From Synechococcus sp. J7-Johnson (GTDB lineage: Bacteria > Cyanobacteriota > Cyanobacteriia > PCC-6307 > Cyanobiaceae), in NCBI RefSeq assembly GCF_024345795.1, contig NZ_JAGQBU010000003.1, positions 62,001 to 126,000 of the forward strand: a stretch of 64,000 nt of DNA, written 5' to 3'. Numbering within the stretch: the first letter of the stretch is position 1; every line of letters begins with the position of its first letter. A model generated the notes under the pieces. The model ran no database searches. It saw only the letters and a list, made by a program, of their open reading frames with translations, and was not told the DNA's origin. Shown in pieces: positions 55,033 through 64,000 of this stretch. The position numbers were made by a program, and so were the translations under genes.

Positions 55033-56348
55033 CGGGGCAGGCTGCGGTGTGTGAATCGGCTTTTGCCGCTGGCGTAGTCGGCCACGATGTGGCCTTCACC
55101 GCGCAGGTGATAGCGGTAGGTGACCAGCCCCTCCAGCCCCACCGGCCCACGCGGTGGCAGGGTCTGGGTGCTGATGCCCACTTCGGCGCCGAAGCCGTAG
55201 CGGAAGCCATCGGCGAAGCGGGTGGAACAGTTGAGGAACACCCCGGCGCTGTCGACGGCGGCGAGGAAGCGCCGGGCCGCCTCGGGATCGTTCGTGCAGA
55301 TGGCGTCGGTGTGGCGGGACCCGTGGCGGGCTATGTGCTCCAGGGCCTCATCGAGGCTGTTCACCACTTTCACCGCCAGGATCCGATCGGAGAATTCCCG
55401 GCCCCAGTCGTCGTCGCTGGCGGCGATGGCAACTCCCAGCCCACAGGCCAAGGGGCAGCCCCGCAGTTCCACCGCCGCCGCCGCGAAGGCGGCGATGGCC
55501 AGCGGCAGGAAGACGGCAGCCGCATCGCGATGCACCAGCAGGGTTTCGATCGCGTTGCAGGCGGCCGGGTACTGGGTCTTGCTGTCGATGGCCAGGCGGA
55601 GGGCCTGGTAAAGGTCCGCGGCGCGGTCGACCAGCAGGTGGCAGACCCCATCGGCATGGCCGAGCACGGGAATGCGGGTGTGGTCCTGGATGAAGCGCAC
55701 CAGCTCGTTCGAGCCCCTGGGGATGATCAGATCCACCAGGCCATCGAGTTTGAGCAGTCCCAGGCTCTCCTGGCGGGTGGTGAGCAGGGCGAGGGCCGCC
55801 GGATCCACCGCGCTTGCCGCCAGGCCTTTCTGCAGGGCCGTGAAGATCGCCGCGCAGCTGCGGCTGGCCTCGCGCCCTCCCTTGAGCAGGGCACCGTTAC
55901 CGGAGCGGATCGCCAGGGCCGCTATCTGGATCAGGGCATCGGGGCGCGCCTCGAAGATCACCCCCACCACCCCCAGGGGCACCGTGATCCGCTCGAGCAC
56001 CAGGCCCTGATCCAGTTCGGTGTGGAGCTGGCGGCGGCCGACCGGATCGGGCAGGTCCACCAGCTGGCGGACTCCGTCGATGGCGCCTGACAGCTTCGCC
56101 GCGTCGAGCCTGAGGCGCGCCACCAGGGCCGGTGCCAGCTGCTCGGCCGCCGCTGCTTCCAGGTCGGCAGCGTTGGCGGCCACGATCGTGCCGGTGGCCT
56201 GCTCCAGCGCCTGGGCCATGGCGCTCAGGGCCTGGCGCCGCTGATCATCCGAGGCCTGGCCAAGTGCCATGGCGGCACGGCGAACGGCTCCGGCCCGGCT
56301 GAGCAGCTCGGGACTGGGATCGGGGACGCCGGATGGAGTGGAAGCCAT
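55029..56348 (-). CDS. proA: Glutamate-5-semialdehyde dehydrogenase
   Basis: 439 aa. It reduces gamma-glutamyl phosphate in proline synthesis. The catalytic cysteine is in [16 protein letters not shown], with [35 protein letters not shown] in the NADPH domain and [34 protein letters not shown] at the end. This is the ProA version of the aldehyde dehydrogenase fold. It is first in proA-folB-lipase. proB is not in view. Confidence 0.96.
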   Translation of the reverse strand: MASTPSGVPDPSPELLSRAGAVRRAAMALGQASDDQRRQALSAMAQALEQATGTIVAANAADLEAAAAEQLAPALVARLRLDAAKLSGAIDGVRQLVDLPDPVGRRQLHTELDQGLVLERITVPLGVVGVIFEARPDALIQIAALAIRSGNGALLKGGREASRSCAAIFTALQKGLAASAVDPAALALLTTRQESLGLLKLDGLVDLIIPRGSNELVRFIQDHTRIPVLGHADGVCHLLVDRAADLYQALRLAIDSKTQYPAACNAIETLLVHRDAAAVFLPLAIAAFAAAAVELRGCPLACGLGVAIAASDDDWGREFSDRILAVKVVNSLDEALEHIARHGSRHTDAICTNDPEAARRFLAAVDSAGVFLNCSTRFADGFRYGFGAEVGISTQTLPPRGPVGLEGLVTYRYHLRGEGHIVADYASGKSRFTHRSLPR

Positions 56349-56397
56349 CGACCCATCATTTCAGCCGCACCGGCTGTTCCAGTCGCACCGGCCTGGC

Positions 56398-57282
56398 TCA
56401 GGTCGGCAGAGCATCTATGGCCAGCCGCACGGCCCCCAGCCGGCCGGCGCCGTTGCCGAGGGCGCAGCGGCGAATCTCCAGGTCCCGGCGGCTCTCCGGC
56501 AGCACCCGCTCCTCCACCTCCCGCCACACCGCCGGCAGGAAGTGGTCGCTGGCGGCACTGAGGCCGCCGCCGATCAACACCAGCTCCGGAGTGAGCACAT
56601 AGAGCAGCGAACTCAGGCCGATCCCCAGCCAGCGGCCGTAGCAATCCCACACCGCCTGGGCCTCGCCATCCCCGGCATCGGCGCGGCGGCAGAGCTCGGC
56701 GGGATCCAGCGGGCTCAGCCGCCCCAGCCCCGTGATGCTGCAGAACTGCTCGAGTGAGCCGCGGTTGCCGCTGCGGCAGGGCGGACCGTCCGGATCGACG
56801 CCGATCAGACCGGGCTCGATCGCCGCTCCGTCGCGGCCGGTGAACAGCTGGCCTTCCAGCAGGGCCGCGCCGCCCACGCCCGTGCCCAGGGTGAGCAGCA
56901 GCACGTCGCTCCGGCCGCGGGCAGCGCCCAGCCAGGCCTCCCCCAGCAGGGCGCAGTTGGCGTCGTTGGCCAGGACGACCCGCCGGCCCAGCTGGGGCTC
57001 CAGCCAGTCGGCCAGGGGAACGTTGTGCCAGCCGGGCAGGTTGATCGAGACCCGTGCCACCCGGCCGCTGCGGTCCATCGGTCCAGGGAGGCCGATCCCC
57101 ACCCGATCGGCCAGGCCCGCCGGGTCCACGGCCGTGATCGCCTCCACCAGTGCCGTGCAGACCGCACCGGGCAGGGCTGGCCGGGGGGTGGGGCATTCCA
57201 GTTCGGCCAGGCAGGCGCCGCTGGCATCGAAGCGGCCGAGCTTGATGGCGGTGCCCCCCAGATCCACGCCGATCAGTTCCAT
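56398..57282 (-). CDS. ROK-family sugar kinase lacking the zinc site
   Basis: 294 aa. ROK kinases phosphorylate hexoses. The ATP loop GVDLGGTAIKLG (residues 5-16) and the catalytic LANDANCALLGE (Asp107) with LGTGVGGAALLEG are intact. The usual zinc motif GExGH...CxCGxxGCxE is degraded: the His is Leu159, and only Cys169 remains of the three cysteines (others Ser171 and Ser176). Polyphosphate glucokinases also lack this site, so a glucokinase role is possible; the sequence does not decide. The ATG at 57282 is used. tamB precedes it by 16 bases on the same strand. Confidence 0.82.
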   Translation of the reverse strand: MELIGVDLGGTAIKLGRFDASGACLAELECPTPRPALPGAVCTALVEAITAVDPAGLADRVGIGLPGPMDRSGRVARVSINLPGWHNVPLADWLEPQLGRRVVLANDANCALLGEAWLGAARGRSDVLLLTLGTGVGGAALLEGQLFTGRDGAAIEPGLIGVDPDGPPCRSGNRGSLEQFCSITGLGRLSPLDPAELCRRADAGDGEAQAVWDCYGRWLGIGLSSLLYVLTPELVLIGGGLSAASDHFLPAVWREVEERVLPESRRDLEIRRCALGNGAGRLGAVRLAIDALPT

Positions 57283-57298
57283 CCTTGAGTGGGCTCCT

Positions 57299-60200
57299 TC
57301 AGAAGCGGAAGAACAACTGCAGCTGGCCCTGCCAGCGCCCTTCGGTGTCGAAGGATCCCTGCAGGCCCAGGGTGTCACTGGCCTGGTAGCGCAGGGTGAG
57401 CTGGGGGGGGATGTCGGTGCGGTTCGGGGCCGCCAGCACGGAGAAGTTGAAGCGTTCGGTGATGTCGAGGCCCAGCTCCGAGCCCAGCACCAGCTGGGCC
57501 GGCGCGCGCCGCGACTCCCCCCGGGAACCCGAGGCGTTACTGCCCACCTCGTTCACGGAAGGGGAGAAGAAGGTGGGGAACAGGGAGAAGCTCACCCGCT
57601 GGCCGAAGGCGTTGCTCAGGGTTCCCACCAGGGGGGAGAGCAGCGACTGGCCAAAGACCGTGGCCAGGGCCGCCGTGGCATTGCCGCCGCTCAGTCCGGC
57701 CAGGGAATTGCCGCCGATCAGGGCCACCAGCCGCTCCTCCGGCAGGGGAGGGGAGCTGCGGATCGTGAGCGTTTCGGCGATCCGGTCGGCCGGGCCGCTG
57801 ACGGTCACCACCACCCTGACCAGGTTGAGCTGATCGAGCGGGGTGTAACCGCCACGCAGGTCGAAGTCGTTGACGGCTTCGCGGCCCTGGCCCACGTTGA
57901 GCGTGTTCGATACCCGGGTGCGCAAGGCGATGTCCACGTAGGGGATCAGGCCGAGGCTCGGGGTGAACACCGCCACGTTGGGGGCGTCGGGATCGAGGGT
58001 GAAGTTGGTGGTGAACAGGCTCAGACGACCACCGAGCAGCCGCACCACGCCGCTGGCGCTGAGGCTGGGGTCGATGCGGCCGTTGAGGGTGAGGGTGCCG
58101 CCCGTCTTGAAGCTGGCCACCGGCGGCACCACCACCTCCAGATCGGGGCCGAGCTTGAGGCGCAGGTTGCTCAGGCGCAGCAGGGGGACCCGGGGGATCG
58201 AATCGCGCAGGTCAAGGGCGGTTTTGCTCTCCACCTCCGGCCCCAGCAGCACCAGGGGCTTCTCGAAGTTCCACGACTCCTCCACCAGCCGCCGGGCCTG
58301 CTTCGGCTGGAGGACGCCGCTCTCATCCTCCTGGGCCAGGGTGCCGGGCTGGCCGTTGATCGTGCCTTTGCTCAGGCTCAGCTCGCCGCTGAGCAGCGGC
58401 CGCAGCAGGCTGCCGCGCAGGGCCAGGCTGCCATTGGTGAGGGCGTTGAGGCGGGGCGCCTTGATCCGCGCATCTTTCACGGTGAGGTTGAGGGGTTGGG
58501 GCTGGGGTATGTCACGGAACAGGCCGAGACCACCGCTGCCATCGAGCTCCCCCTGGCTGCCTATGCGGGCCTTGAATTCCTGCACCAGCAGCTCCTCGAA
58601 ATCGAAAAGCACCGTGGCCTGGAGCTGGCTGATCTCCTGACCGGCCACCACCAGTTCGCCGTCGCGGAAGCGCAGGAAGCCATTGGCCAGGGGCTTGAGC
58701 AGGCTGCCCCGCATCAGCAGCTCCAGATCGGCGCTGCCTTTGCGCCAGTCCAGCCCACGCCCCACCAGGGTGCTGATGAAGCGCAGGCCGTCGCCGCGGC
58801 TGGAGAGCCTCAGCTTCATCCCCTCCTGAGCGGGATCGAGGGGGACGCTGCCGCTGAGGGCGACGCGGCTGTCGGCCCCTTCGCTGCTGAGGGAGGCCGA
58901 CAGAGCCAGGGCATCCCCATCCAGGCTCACTGTGGCGTCCTCAAGCCGCAGCGGAATCCCGTTCAGGCTGGCGTCGATCAGGCTCAGGCTGGTGCGGAAG
59001 GCGCTCTTGCGCAGAGCCGATCCCAACTGGTAGGAGCCCTCCAGATTCAGCCCCCCCCGCAGGCTGCTGGGCACCGGCGTGGCCAGGGCCAGCAGGGCAA
59101 GAGGAAGGTTCTCGAGGCTGAAGCTCCCTTTCCCGCCCCGGATCGGTCCTTCCAGCCGCACCTGGAACGGATCGAGCCGCAGCGCTTCGTCGCGGTCATC
59201 GGCCCGCAGCCAGAGGTGGCCCTTGGCGCCCAGATCCAGGTTTAGGCGCTCCAGATCGGGCCCGGCCAGGCTGATGTCGAGATCCACCAGACCGCGCAGG
59301 TCCTCGAGCCGTGTCCGTGATCCGGCGGTCGTCGGACCCCGGAATTCAGCCAGCCGTGCCTGGGCCGCGCGGAGAGCCTGGAGCTGGCCATCGATCGTGC
59401 CGCCGAGGGTGTCGATCACGAGGGTGCCCAGGTCGCTGGCCCTGCCCCTGGCCAGGGGGCTGCCGCCCCTCCAGATCGTCAGTGCCTGGGCCAGCTCCTG
59501 GAAGAGTTGCAGCGGCAGTCCTCGCCCCTCGAGGCGGCTGCGCAGGCGGCCCTTCCGCTCGCCATCGGCGCTGAGGGCCACCGTTCCACCGGCCAGGGGC
59601 GTGAGCTCTCCCTTGAAGCGGAACTGGCCTGCCGTATAGCGGCCTGAGGCGGTGAGACGCTGCCCGCGCACCCCCAGCAGCAGCGGACGCTCCACGGCCA
59701 CGCTGCCCTCCATCGCCAGGGGCTGCAGATCGAGAATTCCCTTGCCGCTGAGCAGTCCGTCGAGGGCCCTGGGCCTGGAGGAACCACCAATGGCGAGCTG
59801 CAGGCCCACGAGGGGAAAGCGGCTCGCCTGCCAGCGGTAGCGGCGCGCATCGCCGTTGAAGCTCAGAACCCCTTGCTGGCGGCGCAGCTCCACCTGGCTG
59901 GGCAGCCAGGACCGGTTCAGCCTGGCCTTGAGGCTGCCCTGCTGGGCAGGGGTCAATGCCGTCATGGCCAGATCGCCGCCACCGCCGCTGCGGGCAGTGA
60001 GCCGCCCTTCCCAGGTTTCCAGCAGTTGCAGGGGGCCGCCACCGGGCTGCCGCACCGACAGCCAGAAGTCGGGGCGCAGGGCTGCCAGGGGGCCACTGAG
60101 GCGGCCCCTGGCGCTGAGATCTCCCTGGAGCGTGCTGCCCAGCAGGGGGCCGAGCCGGGCCAGGGCGTAGGGCCTGAGCTGCAGGTTCAGGCCCAGATCG

Positions 60201-61843
60201 CCTGCCACCAGGCCCCGCCGGCGCTGCCAGCGCAGCGGAAGGCTGCCATCGGCGCTGAGCTCCGGACTCTCGAAGCGGACCAGCCGCAGCTGGTCATCGG
60301 ACCAGGCCAGATCGGCGCTGGCGGTGCCCAGCAGCAGGGTGTCCTGCAGGCGCAGACCGGAGGGGGCCGTCAGCCGCGCCTGCAGGCGGCCGAGGGGACC
60401 AGCCCGGCTCTCGCTCGGCCACGCACTGGCCTGGACGTTCAGCAGGGTGCTCCCCTGCCTCTGAAAGCTGGCGCTCAGGGTCGGCTGCCGCAGGGTTCCA
60501 GCCAGGAGCAGGCCGCCTTCCAGCCAGGAACTGCTACCCAGCAGGGCCTGGGCCGCGGCTCCGGCCGGCTGCCAGAGGGAGGGATGGAGCCGCAGCCGCT
60601 CGCTGCGCACATTGAGCTGGGGCCAGATCTGACCCCTGGCCGTGATCTCGGAGCGGCCGGAGCGCAGGCGCAGGCTGTCGAGCCGCAACTGGAGGTGGCT
60701 GCGCCAGTCGGAGCGGATCAGGGCGTTGAGCTTGAGCGGTTGGGGGCTGGTGGGGGTGCCCTTGCCGAGGGGGATGTGGCCATCGAGTGCCAGCAGCGGC
60801 TGGCGCCAGGGCCCGCTCACCCCCAGGCCGAGCCGGTCGCCGCGCTGGGGATCGCTGGCGCTGAAGCGCAGATCGAAGCGGCTTCCAGGCACCAGGGAGC
60901 CCTTGACCGTGCCGCGCCAGTTCGCCATCCGCCAGGGATCCCCCTCCAGCTGGATCTCCTGCCCGCGGCAACCAACGGCCAGGCGTCTGGCCTGAAGCGG
61001 CGCCGGCAACAGCGGATCCCGCAGCTCCAGCTCCCCAATGCGCAGCGAACCCCGGCAGCTGGTGCTGCCACGGCGGCGATCCAGCTCCAGGCGGCCATCG
61101 GCGGTTCCCTTCAGCGACTGCTGGCGCGGAGGACTGGCACGGGGAATCAAGGAGACCAGTGGCGCCAGGTCCCAGCGCCGCAGGTCGAGGCCGAGCTTCA
61201 CCGCGCCACTGCGCCAGTTGGCCGAGCCGCGCGCCAGCGCACGGCCGTTGCCGGCCCTTGCCCTGGCGGTGGCGCGCCAGTCGACGCTGCGGTTGTGGAT
61301 CCTCACCCCGGCTCTGCCCTGCAGCTTCAGGTCGAGAGCGCTGGAGCCCAGCTGCAGGCGGGCGGGCTGCTCCAGCAGGATCTTGAGAGTGAGTCTTGGC
61401 GGGGGCCTGTCTCCAGCCGGCCCGAACACCCATAGCTGCCCCTGGGCATTGGGGATCAGGCTGAGCTGGGTGCCCCTGGGCCGCAGCTCCAGCACCGGCG
61501 CCCGCTCCACCAGGCTGGCCAGGGGATCCAGGTTCACCCCAATCCCGTCGAGGCGCAGGTTGGAGCTGTCGGTAGGCCCGCTCAGGACACGGCTGGGGCC
61601 GATGCTCAGCCCCCAGGGCCTGAGGCCTTTGTAGGGACCGAGCTGGACGGGGTGGCCCAGCCCCCGTCCGATCAGCACCTGCAGCCTTGGCCGCCAGCTT
61701 TCATAAACCCGGCGAGCCAGGTGATCGGACCCCCACCAGGCTCCGGCCAGCCCTGCGCTTCCACCGAGGGCGGCAGCCAGCAGAAGTCGTTGGCGGCGGC
61801 TCCGGGACTGGGTTCCCGTTTCAGGCGAAGGCGGGGACCCCAT
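57299..61843 (-). CDS. tamB: TamB-like translocation/assembly protein (DUF490)
   Basis: 1514 aa. TamB-type proteins span the periplasm as a long hydrophobic beta-groove and help outer-membrane assembly or lipid transport; TIC236 is the plastid relative. One N-terminal membrane anchor (residues about 18-38, LLLAAALGGSAGLAGAWWG) precedes a very long repetitive beta-rich region. The C-terminal DUF490 domain contains RVVVTVSGPADRIAETLTIRSSPPLPEERLVALIGGNS and a terminal LQLFFRF, as in family members. The last gene on this strand is the ROK kinase. The region opposite it has long open frames that are shadows. Confidence 0.92.
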   Translation of the reverse strand: MGSPPSPETGTQSRSRRQRLLLAAALGGSAGLAGAWWGSDHLARRVYESWRPRLQVLIGRGLGHPVQLGPYKGLRPWGLSIGPSRVLSGPTDSSNLRLDGIGVNLDPLASLVERAPVLELRPRGTQLSLIPNAQGQLWVFGPAGDRPPPRLTLKILLEQPARLQLGSSALDLKLQGRAGVRIHNRSVDWRATARARAGNGRALARGSANWRSGAVKLGLDLRRWDLAPLVSLIPRASPPRQQSLKGTADGRLELDRRRGSTSCRGSLRIGELELRDPLLPAPLQARRLAVGCRGQEIQLEGDPWRMANWRGTVKGSLVPGSRFDLRFSASDPQRGDRLGLGVSGPWRQPLLALDGHIPLGKGTPTSPQPLKLNALIRSDWRSHLQLRLDSLRLRSGRSEITARGQIWPQLNVRSERLRLHPSLWQPAGAAAQALLGSSSWLEGGLLLAGTLRQPTLSASFQRQGSTLLNVQASAWPSESRAGPLGRLQARLTAPSGLRLQDTLLLGTASADLAWSDDQLRLVRFESPELSADGSLPLRWQRRRGLVAGDLGLNLQLRPYALARLGPLLGSTLQGDLSARGRLSGPLAALRPDFWLSVRQPGGGPLQLLETWEGRLTARSGGGGDLAMTALTPAQQGSLKARLNRSWLPSQVELRRQQGVLSFNGDARRYRWQASRFPLVGLQLAIGGSSRPRALDGLLSGKGILDLQPLAMEGSVAVERPLLLGVRGQRLTASGRYTAGQFRFKGELTPLAGGTVALSADGERKGRLRSRLEGRGLPLQLFQELAQALTIWRGGSPLARGRASDLGTLVIDTLGGTIDGQLQALRAAQARLAEFRGPTTAGSRTRLEDLRGLVDLDISLAGPDLERLNLDLGAKGHLWLRADDRDEALRLDPFQVRLEGPIRGGKGSFSLENLPLALLALATPVPSSLRGGLNLEGSYQLGSALRKSAFRTSLSLIDASLNGIPLRLEDATVSLDGDALALSASLSSEGADSRVALSGSVPLDPAQEGMKLRLSSRGDGLRFISTLVGRGLDWRKGSADLELLMRGSLLKPLANGFLRFRDGELVVAGQEISQLQATVLFDFEELLVQEFKARIGSQGELDGSGGLGLFRDIPQPQPLNLTVKDARIKAPRLNALTNGSLALRGSLLRPLLSGELSLSKGTINGQPGTLAQEDESGVLQPKQARRLVEESWNFEKPLVLLGPEVESKTALDLRDSIPRVPLLRLSNLRLKLGPDLEVVVPPVASFKTGGTLTLNGRIDPSLSASGVVRLLGGRLSLFTTNFTLDPDAPNVAVFTPSLGLIPYVDIALRTRVSNTLNVGQGREAVNDFDLRGGYTPLDQLNLVRVVVTVSGPADRIAETLTIRSSPPLPEERLVALIGGNSLAGLSGGNATAALATVFGQSLLSPLVGTLSNAFGQRVSFSLFPTFFSPSVNEVGSNASGSRGESRRAPAQLVLGSELGLDITERFNFSVLAAPNRTDIPPQLTLRYQASDTLGLQGSFDTEGRWQGQLQLFFRF

Positions 61844-61878
61844 CGGCTCGTCGCTGTCACCGCCTGAGGTCGCCGCAA

Positions 61879-61884
61879 TATAAA
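61879..61884 (+). promoter_or_regulatory. Candidate -10 element of ycf51
   Basis: TATAAA lies 28 bases before the ycf51 ATG in the 68-base spacer shared with divergent tamB. It is a good match to a cyanobacterial -10, in an otherwise GC-rich region. Confidence 0.45.
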
Positions 61885-61911
61885 GGGGTTTCCGCTCCTG
61901 CTCTGGCCGCC

Positions 61912-62379
61912 ATGCCCGTCGATCCGTTGTCGCTCAAAGCCGGGCTCTGGCTGGGGGCCGCCAGCGGCGCGCTGGCGGTGTGGATGGTGCTGGCCTTTGT
62001 CATGGGCTGGGGCTTCCGCTTCCGGCTGGTGGGGGTCACCAGCTTCACGGCCCTGCTCTCGCTCTCCTGTCTGGCCTTCGCCATCAGCTACTCGCCACGC
62101 ACCCAGGTGGAGGGGGCTGTGACCGTGCCGGTGGTGTTCGACAACGGCAGCAACCTGGTGATCGCCGCTGCGACGGCTGATCTTTCCGCTGAGGCCTATG
62201 CCCCCACGGTGGAGCAGCTGGCTCTGAACCTGCGCAGCAGCGGCCGCAGCAGTGCCGATGGGCTGGTGCATGTGCGCCTGCGGCGGGTCGAGTCAGCCAG
62301 CGCCGGCGTCAGTCGGCCGGTGGTGCTGGCGGAGGCCACCCGCAGCCTCGATGACGGCGCGGTGAAGGTGCTGCGTTGA
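61912..62379 (+). CDS. ycf51: Ycf51-like membrane protein (DUF2518)
   Basis: 155 aa. Two hydrophobic segments, LKAGLWLGAASGALAVWMVLAFVMGWGFRF and VGVTSFTALLSLSCLAFAISY, are followed by a soluble domain with SPRTQVEGAVTVPVVFDNGSNLVIAAATADLS. This matches Ycf51, conserved in cyanobacteria and some algal plastids, with unknown function. The ATG at 61912 is used although the frame is open upstream. Its stop (TGA) overlaps the next ATG (TGATG). Confidence 0.75.
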   Translation: MPVDPLSLKAGLWLGAASGALAVWMVLAFVMGWGFRFRLVGVTSFTALLSLSCLAFAISYSPRTQVEGAVTVPVVFDNGSNLVIAAATADLSAEAYAPTVEQLALNLRSSGRSSADGLVHVRLRRVESASAGVSRPVVLAEATRSLDDGAVKVLR

Positions 62380-62768
62380 TGCTGGTTCTTCCCTCCCACT
62401 TCCGCGCTGAGCAGAGCCAGCTGAGCCTGGCCGGTCTTAAAGACTGGCCGTCGCTGGCAGCCCAGAGCGATCTGGCCCTGCGGCGCCTGGCCCGCTGCGG
62501 CGCTTCGGAGCAGCGACTGATCAAGCTGCGGGGCCAGGCACGCCTGATCAGTGAGCTGGGTCTGGCGCCTGAGCATGCCGCTCTGCTCCTCTATGCGGGC
62601 ATCGCCAGTTCGGCCGGGCTGGCCGAGGCATCGCCCCAGCAACTGCTGCGTCAGCTGGGCCGGCTGCAGCGCTCTTTGACCGGATCCGCGCTGCCGGCGC
62701 CCGATGCCACCCAGGTGCGCGCCTGGATCGCCGCGGCACGGCGGGCCACCGGTCGCCCACCAAACTGA
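62379..62768 (+). CDS. DUF4332 family helix-hairpin-helix-like protein
   Basis: 129 aa. The chain DLALRRLARCGASEQRLIKLRGQARLISELGLAPEHAALLLYAGIASSAGLAEASPQQLLRQL resembles DUF4332, which has helix-hairpin-helix motifs; the GIASSAGLAEAS part fits a HhH loop. The role is unknown, possibly nucleic acid contact. Start is the ATG at 62379 in TGATG with the ycf51 stop; a TTG at 62376 is the alternative. Coupled translation with ycf51 is likely. Confidence 0.75.
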   Translation: MLVLPSHFRAEQSQLSLAGLKDWPSLAAQSDLALRRLARCGASEQRLIKLRGQARLISELGLAPEHAALLLYAGIASSAGLAEASPQQLLRQLGRLQRSLTGSALPAPDATQVRAWIAAARRATGRPPN

Positions 62769-62809
62769 CCAGGACTGCTCCAACCGGTCTCACGGAGACC
62801 GTCAAATGG

Positions 62810-63163
62810 ATGGATCACCCCTGCGGTGGACGGTCCTTGCCTGTTCTCTCCCTTTTTTCTCAACCACGTAAACGGCTGCCGGTCCTCAGTCAGCTCGCCC
62901 TGGTTGCTCTGGCCGCGCTGATCGGAGCCGGGCTGCCGCTCACCCCCCTCCAGGCGGCCTCACCGCTGCTGGAGTCGGTCAAGCAGAACCCGCAGCAGGC
63001 CAAACGGATCTGCGCCGACCTGCGCCAGCTCAACAGCCGCGGCGTCAGTTCAAATTCGCCGGAAGCGGTTGCCATGGTGGCCCAGAGCCAGGGGCTGAGC
63101 TCAACCGACGCCGAAATTCTCACCACCTATGTGGTCGGGCTTCACTGCCCTGACGTGCGCTGA
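62810..63163 (+). CDS. Small secreted protein of unknown function
   Basis: 117 aa. The N-terminus has basic residues then a hydrophobic segment (LSQLALVALAALIGAGLPLTPLQA) that ends near residue 49, a likely signal peptide. The mature 68 residues (ASPLLESVKQNPQQAKRICADLRQLNSRGVSSNSPEAVAMVAQ) are helical with two cysteines (Cys68, Cys113) that could pair. The ATG at 62810 gives a somewhat long N-region. I recognise no family, though a similar short secreted protein is common in Synechococcus. The next gene is in the same frame, 36 bases on. Confidence 0.65.
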   Translation: MDHPCGGRSLPVLSLFSQPRKRLPVLSQLALVALAALIGAGLPLTPLQAASPLLESVKQNPQQAKRICADLRQLNSRGVSSNSPEAVAMVAQSQGLSSTDAEILTTYVVGLHCPDVR

Positions 63164-63199
63164 GTCGCTGCGCTGGAAACCGAGCTTCTCGAGGAGTGG

Positions 63200-64000
63200 A
63201 TGCCCTGCCCCGACGGGGTACGGCTGGCCACCAGGGTCTGGAAACCGACGCGGCCCGGACGCTGGCCGCTGCTGCTGATGCGCCAGCCCTACGGGCGGGC
63301 CATCGCGTCCACCGTCACCTATGCCCATCCGCGCTGGTACGCCAGCCAGGGCTATGCGGTGGCCGTGCAGGACGTGCGCGGCCGGGGAGATTCCACAGGC
63401 GAGTTCAGGGGCTTTGCCCAGGAGGCGGCCGATGGCGCGGTGGCCCTGGCCTGGGTGCGCAGCCTCGCCTACGTCAACGGCCGGGTTGGTACCTACGGCT
63501 TTTCCTATCAGGGACTCACACAGTTGCTGCTGAGCCCCGGCAGCCCCCTGCCCGATGCCCTGGCTCCGGCGATGGCGGGCCTGGATGAGCAGCTGCACTG
63601 GGCCAGCGAAGGGGGCGCCCACTGGTGGGCCTTGGGCCTGGGCTGGGCGCTGCAGCTGGCGGCTGAAACGGTGCGCCGCGCCGGGGATGAGAACGCCTGG
63701 CGTCGCCTGCGCCTGAGCCTGGAGGGGGGCACGTTCCTGCGGGATGGCCTGGCGTTGCTGGAGCAGCACGATCCAGGCGGGATGGGGTTGGGCTGGTTGC
63801 GGCTGGATCCCGCCAGCCCCGCTGGCTGGAGGCGCCATCAGCCGCCGGAGGGTCTGTTGCGCAAGCCGATGCTGCTGGTGGGCGGCTGGCACGACCCCCA
63901 CCTGGGCGGGGTGCTCGATCTGCGGTCCCGCGCCCAGGCCGCCGGCGCCGATCCCTGGCTGCGCATCGGCGCCTGGAGTCATCTGAACTGGGGCGGAGGC
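63200..64000 (+). CDS. CocE/NonD-type X-Pro dipeptidyl-peptidase-like hydrolase, cut by the window end
   Basis: At least 267 residues are visible; the frame is open to the last base. The sequence MPCPDGVRLATRVWKP, RWYASQGYAVAVQDVRGRGDS and GTYGFSYQGLTQLLLS is the S15/CocE family, with the nucleophile Ser102 in GxSYxG. LLVGGWHDPHLGGVLDL is the later GGWxD motif. Such enzymes cleave X-Pro dipeptides, cephalosporin-type or ester substrates. The ATG at 63200 with GAGGAG just upstream is used; a CTG further up would add nine residues. The C-terminal domain is outside the window. Confidence 0.82.
   Translation, partial: MPCPDGVRLATRVWKPTRPGRWPLLLMRQPYGRAIASTVTYAHPRWYASQGYAVAVQDVRGRGDSTGEFRGFAQEAADGAVALAWVRSLAYVNGRVGTYGFSYQGLTQLLLSPGSPLPDALAPAMAGLDEQLHWASEGGAHWWALGLGWALQLAAETVRRAGDENAWRRLRLSLEGGTFLRDGLALLEQHDPGGMGLGWLRLDPASPAGWRRHQPPEGLLRKPMLLVGGWHDPHLGGVLDLRSRAQAAGADPWLRIGAWSHLNWGGG

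Noticed and set aside
56732-59245. 837-codon rightward open frame opposite the ROK kinase and tamB
   Set aside because: It crosses two real genes, is low complexity and has no recognisable domain or ribosome site.

Overview
The window comes from a GC-rich picocyanobacterium, most like a freshwater or brackish Cyanobium / Synechococcus (subcluster 5.2 type). The markers are apcD (phycobilisome terminal emitter), psbA (D1), ndhD, psb32, pxcA (CemA homologue), a complex C cofactor-assembly protein, ycf51, menB/menD for phylloquinone, and many short cyanobacteria-only families (DUF760, DUF2605, DUF4332, DUF4336). Genus is inferred from gene content, high G+C and gene style; no marker RNA is present to fix it. 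Genes are dense, with many 1-4 bp start/stop overlaps and frequent GTG or TTG starts. I see no transposase, integrase, CRISPR array, rRNA or clear pseudogene.

Layout. 0-9.2 kb: apcD, a 23S rRNA uracil methyltransferase, pheT, rpmG-rpsR, an RNase II/R-family exonuclease, an FAD oxidoreductase. 9.3-17.1 kb: metG-lptC, a complex C assembly gene, psb32-pxcA-cobU-trmL, an M23/LysM envelope peptidase, tRNA-Met(CAT). 17.3-25.4 kb: peroxiredoxin, purS-purQ, a cobalamin riboswitch in front of hupE-cobW, a pentapeptide lumenal protein, upp, aroA and an MnmC-type methyltransferase. 25.4-34.3 kb: glmU, then leftward murF, a membrane protein, glgA, an L,D-transpeptidase, menB and menD. 34.4-40.5 kb: lepB, DUF760, a leftward Mn/Zn ABC operon mntCAB with a DUF4336 gene attached, and psbA. 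40.7-46.2 kb: a degenerate DUF697 GTPase-like protein, two unknown genes, trpS, a lambda-lysozyme-like protein, TM2 and DUF2605 genes. 46.3-64 kb: thrS-glk, thrB, ndhD, an M3 peptidase, lipase-folB-proA, a ROK kinase, tamB, ycf51-DUF4332, a small secreted protein, and a CocE-type hydrolase cut by the window end.

Most genes are housekeeping, so there is no clear new defence or mobile system. The best leads are: (1) the complete cobalamin riboswitch that starts about 5 bases after the pentapeptide gene and ends about 8 bases before the hupE start codon, so it probably controls translation of a cobalt uptake and chaperone pair; (2) the four-gene mntC-mntA-mntB-DUF4336 unit with translational coupling, which ties an unknown hydrolase-fold protein to Mn/Zn uptake next to psbA; (3) three TTCAT(G/C)AA repeats at helical spacing upstream of psbA; (4) intergenic hairpins without U-tracts, several built on GATCAG; (5) proteins that have lost signature sites: DUF697 without a P-loop, a ROK kinase without its zinc ligands, ThrS without TGS.
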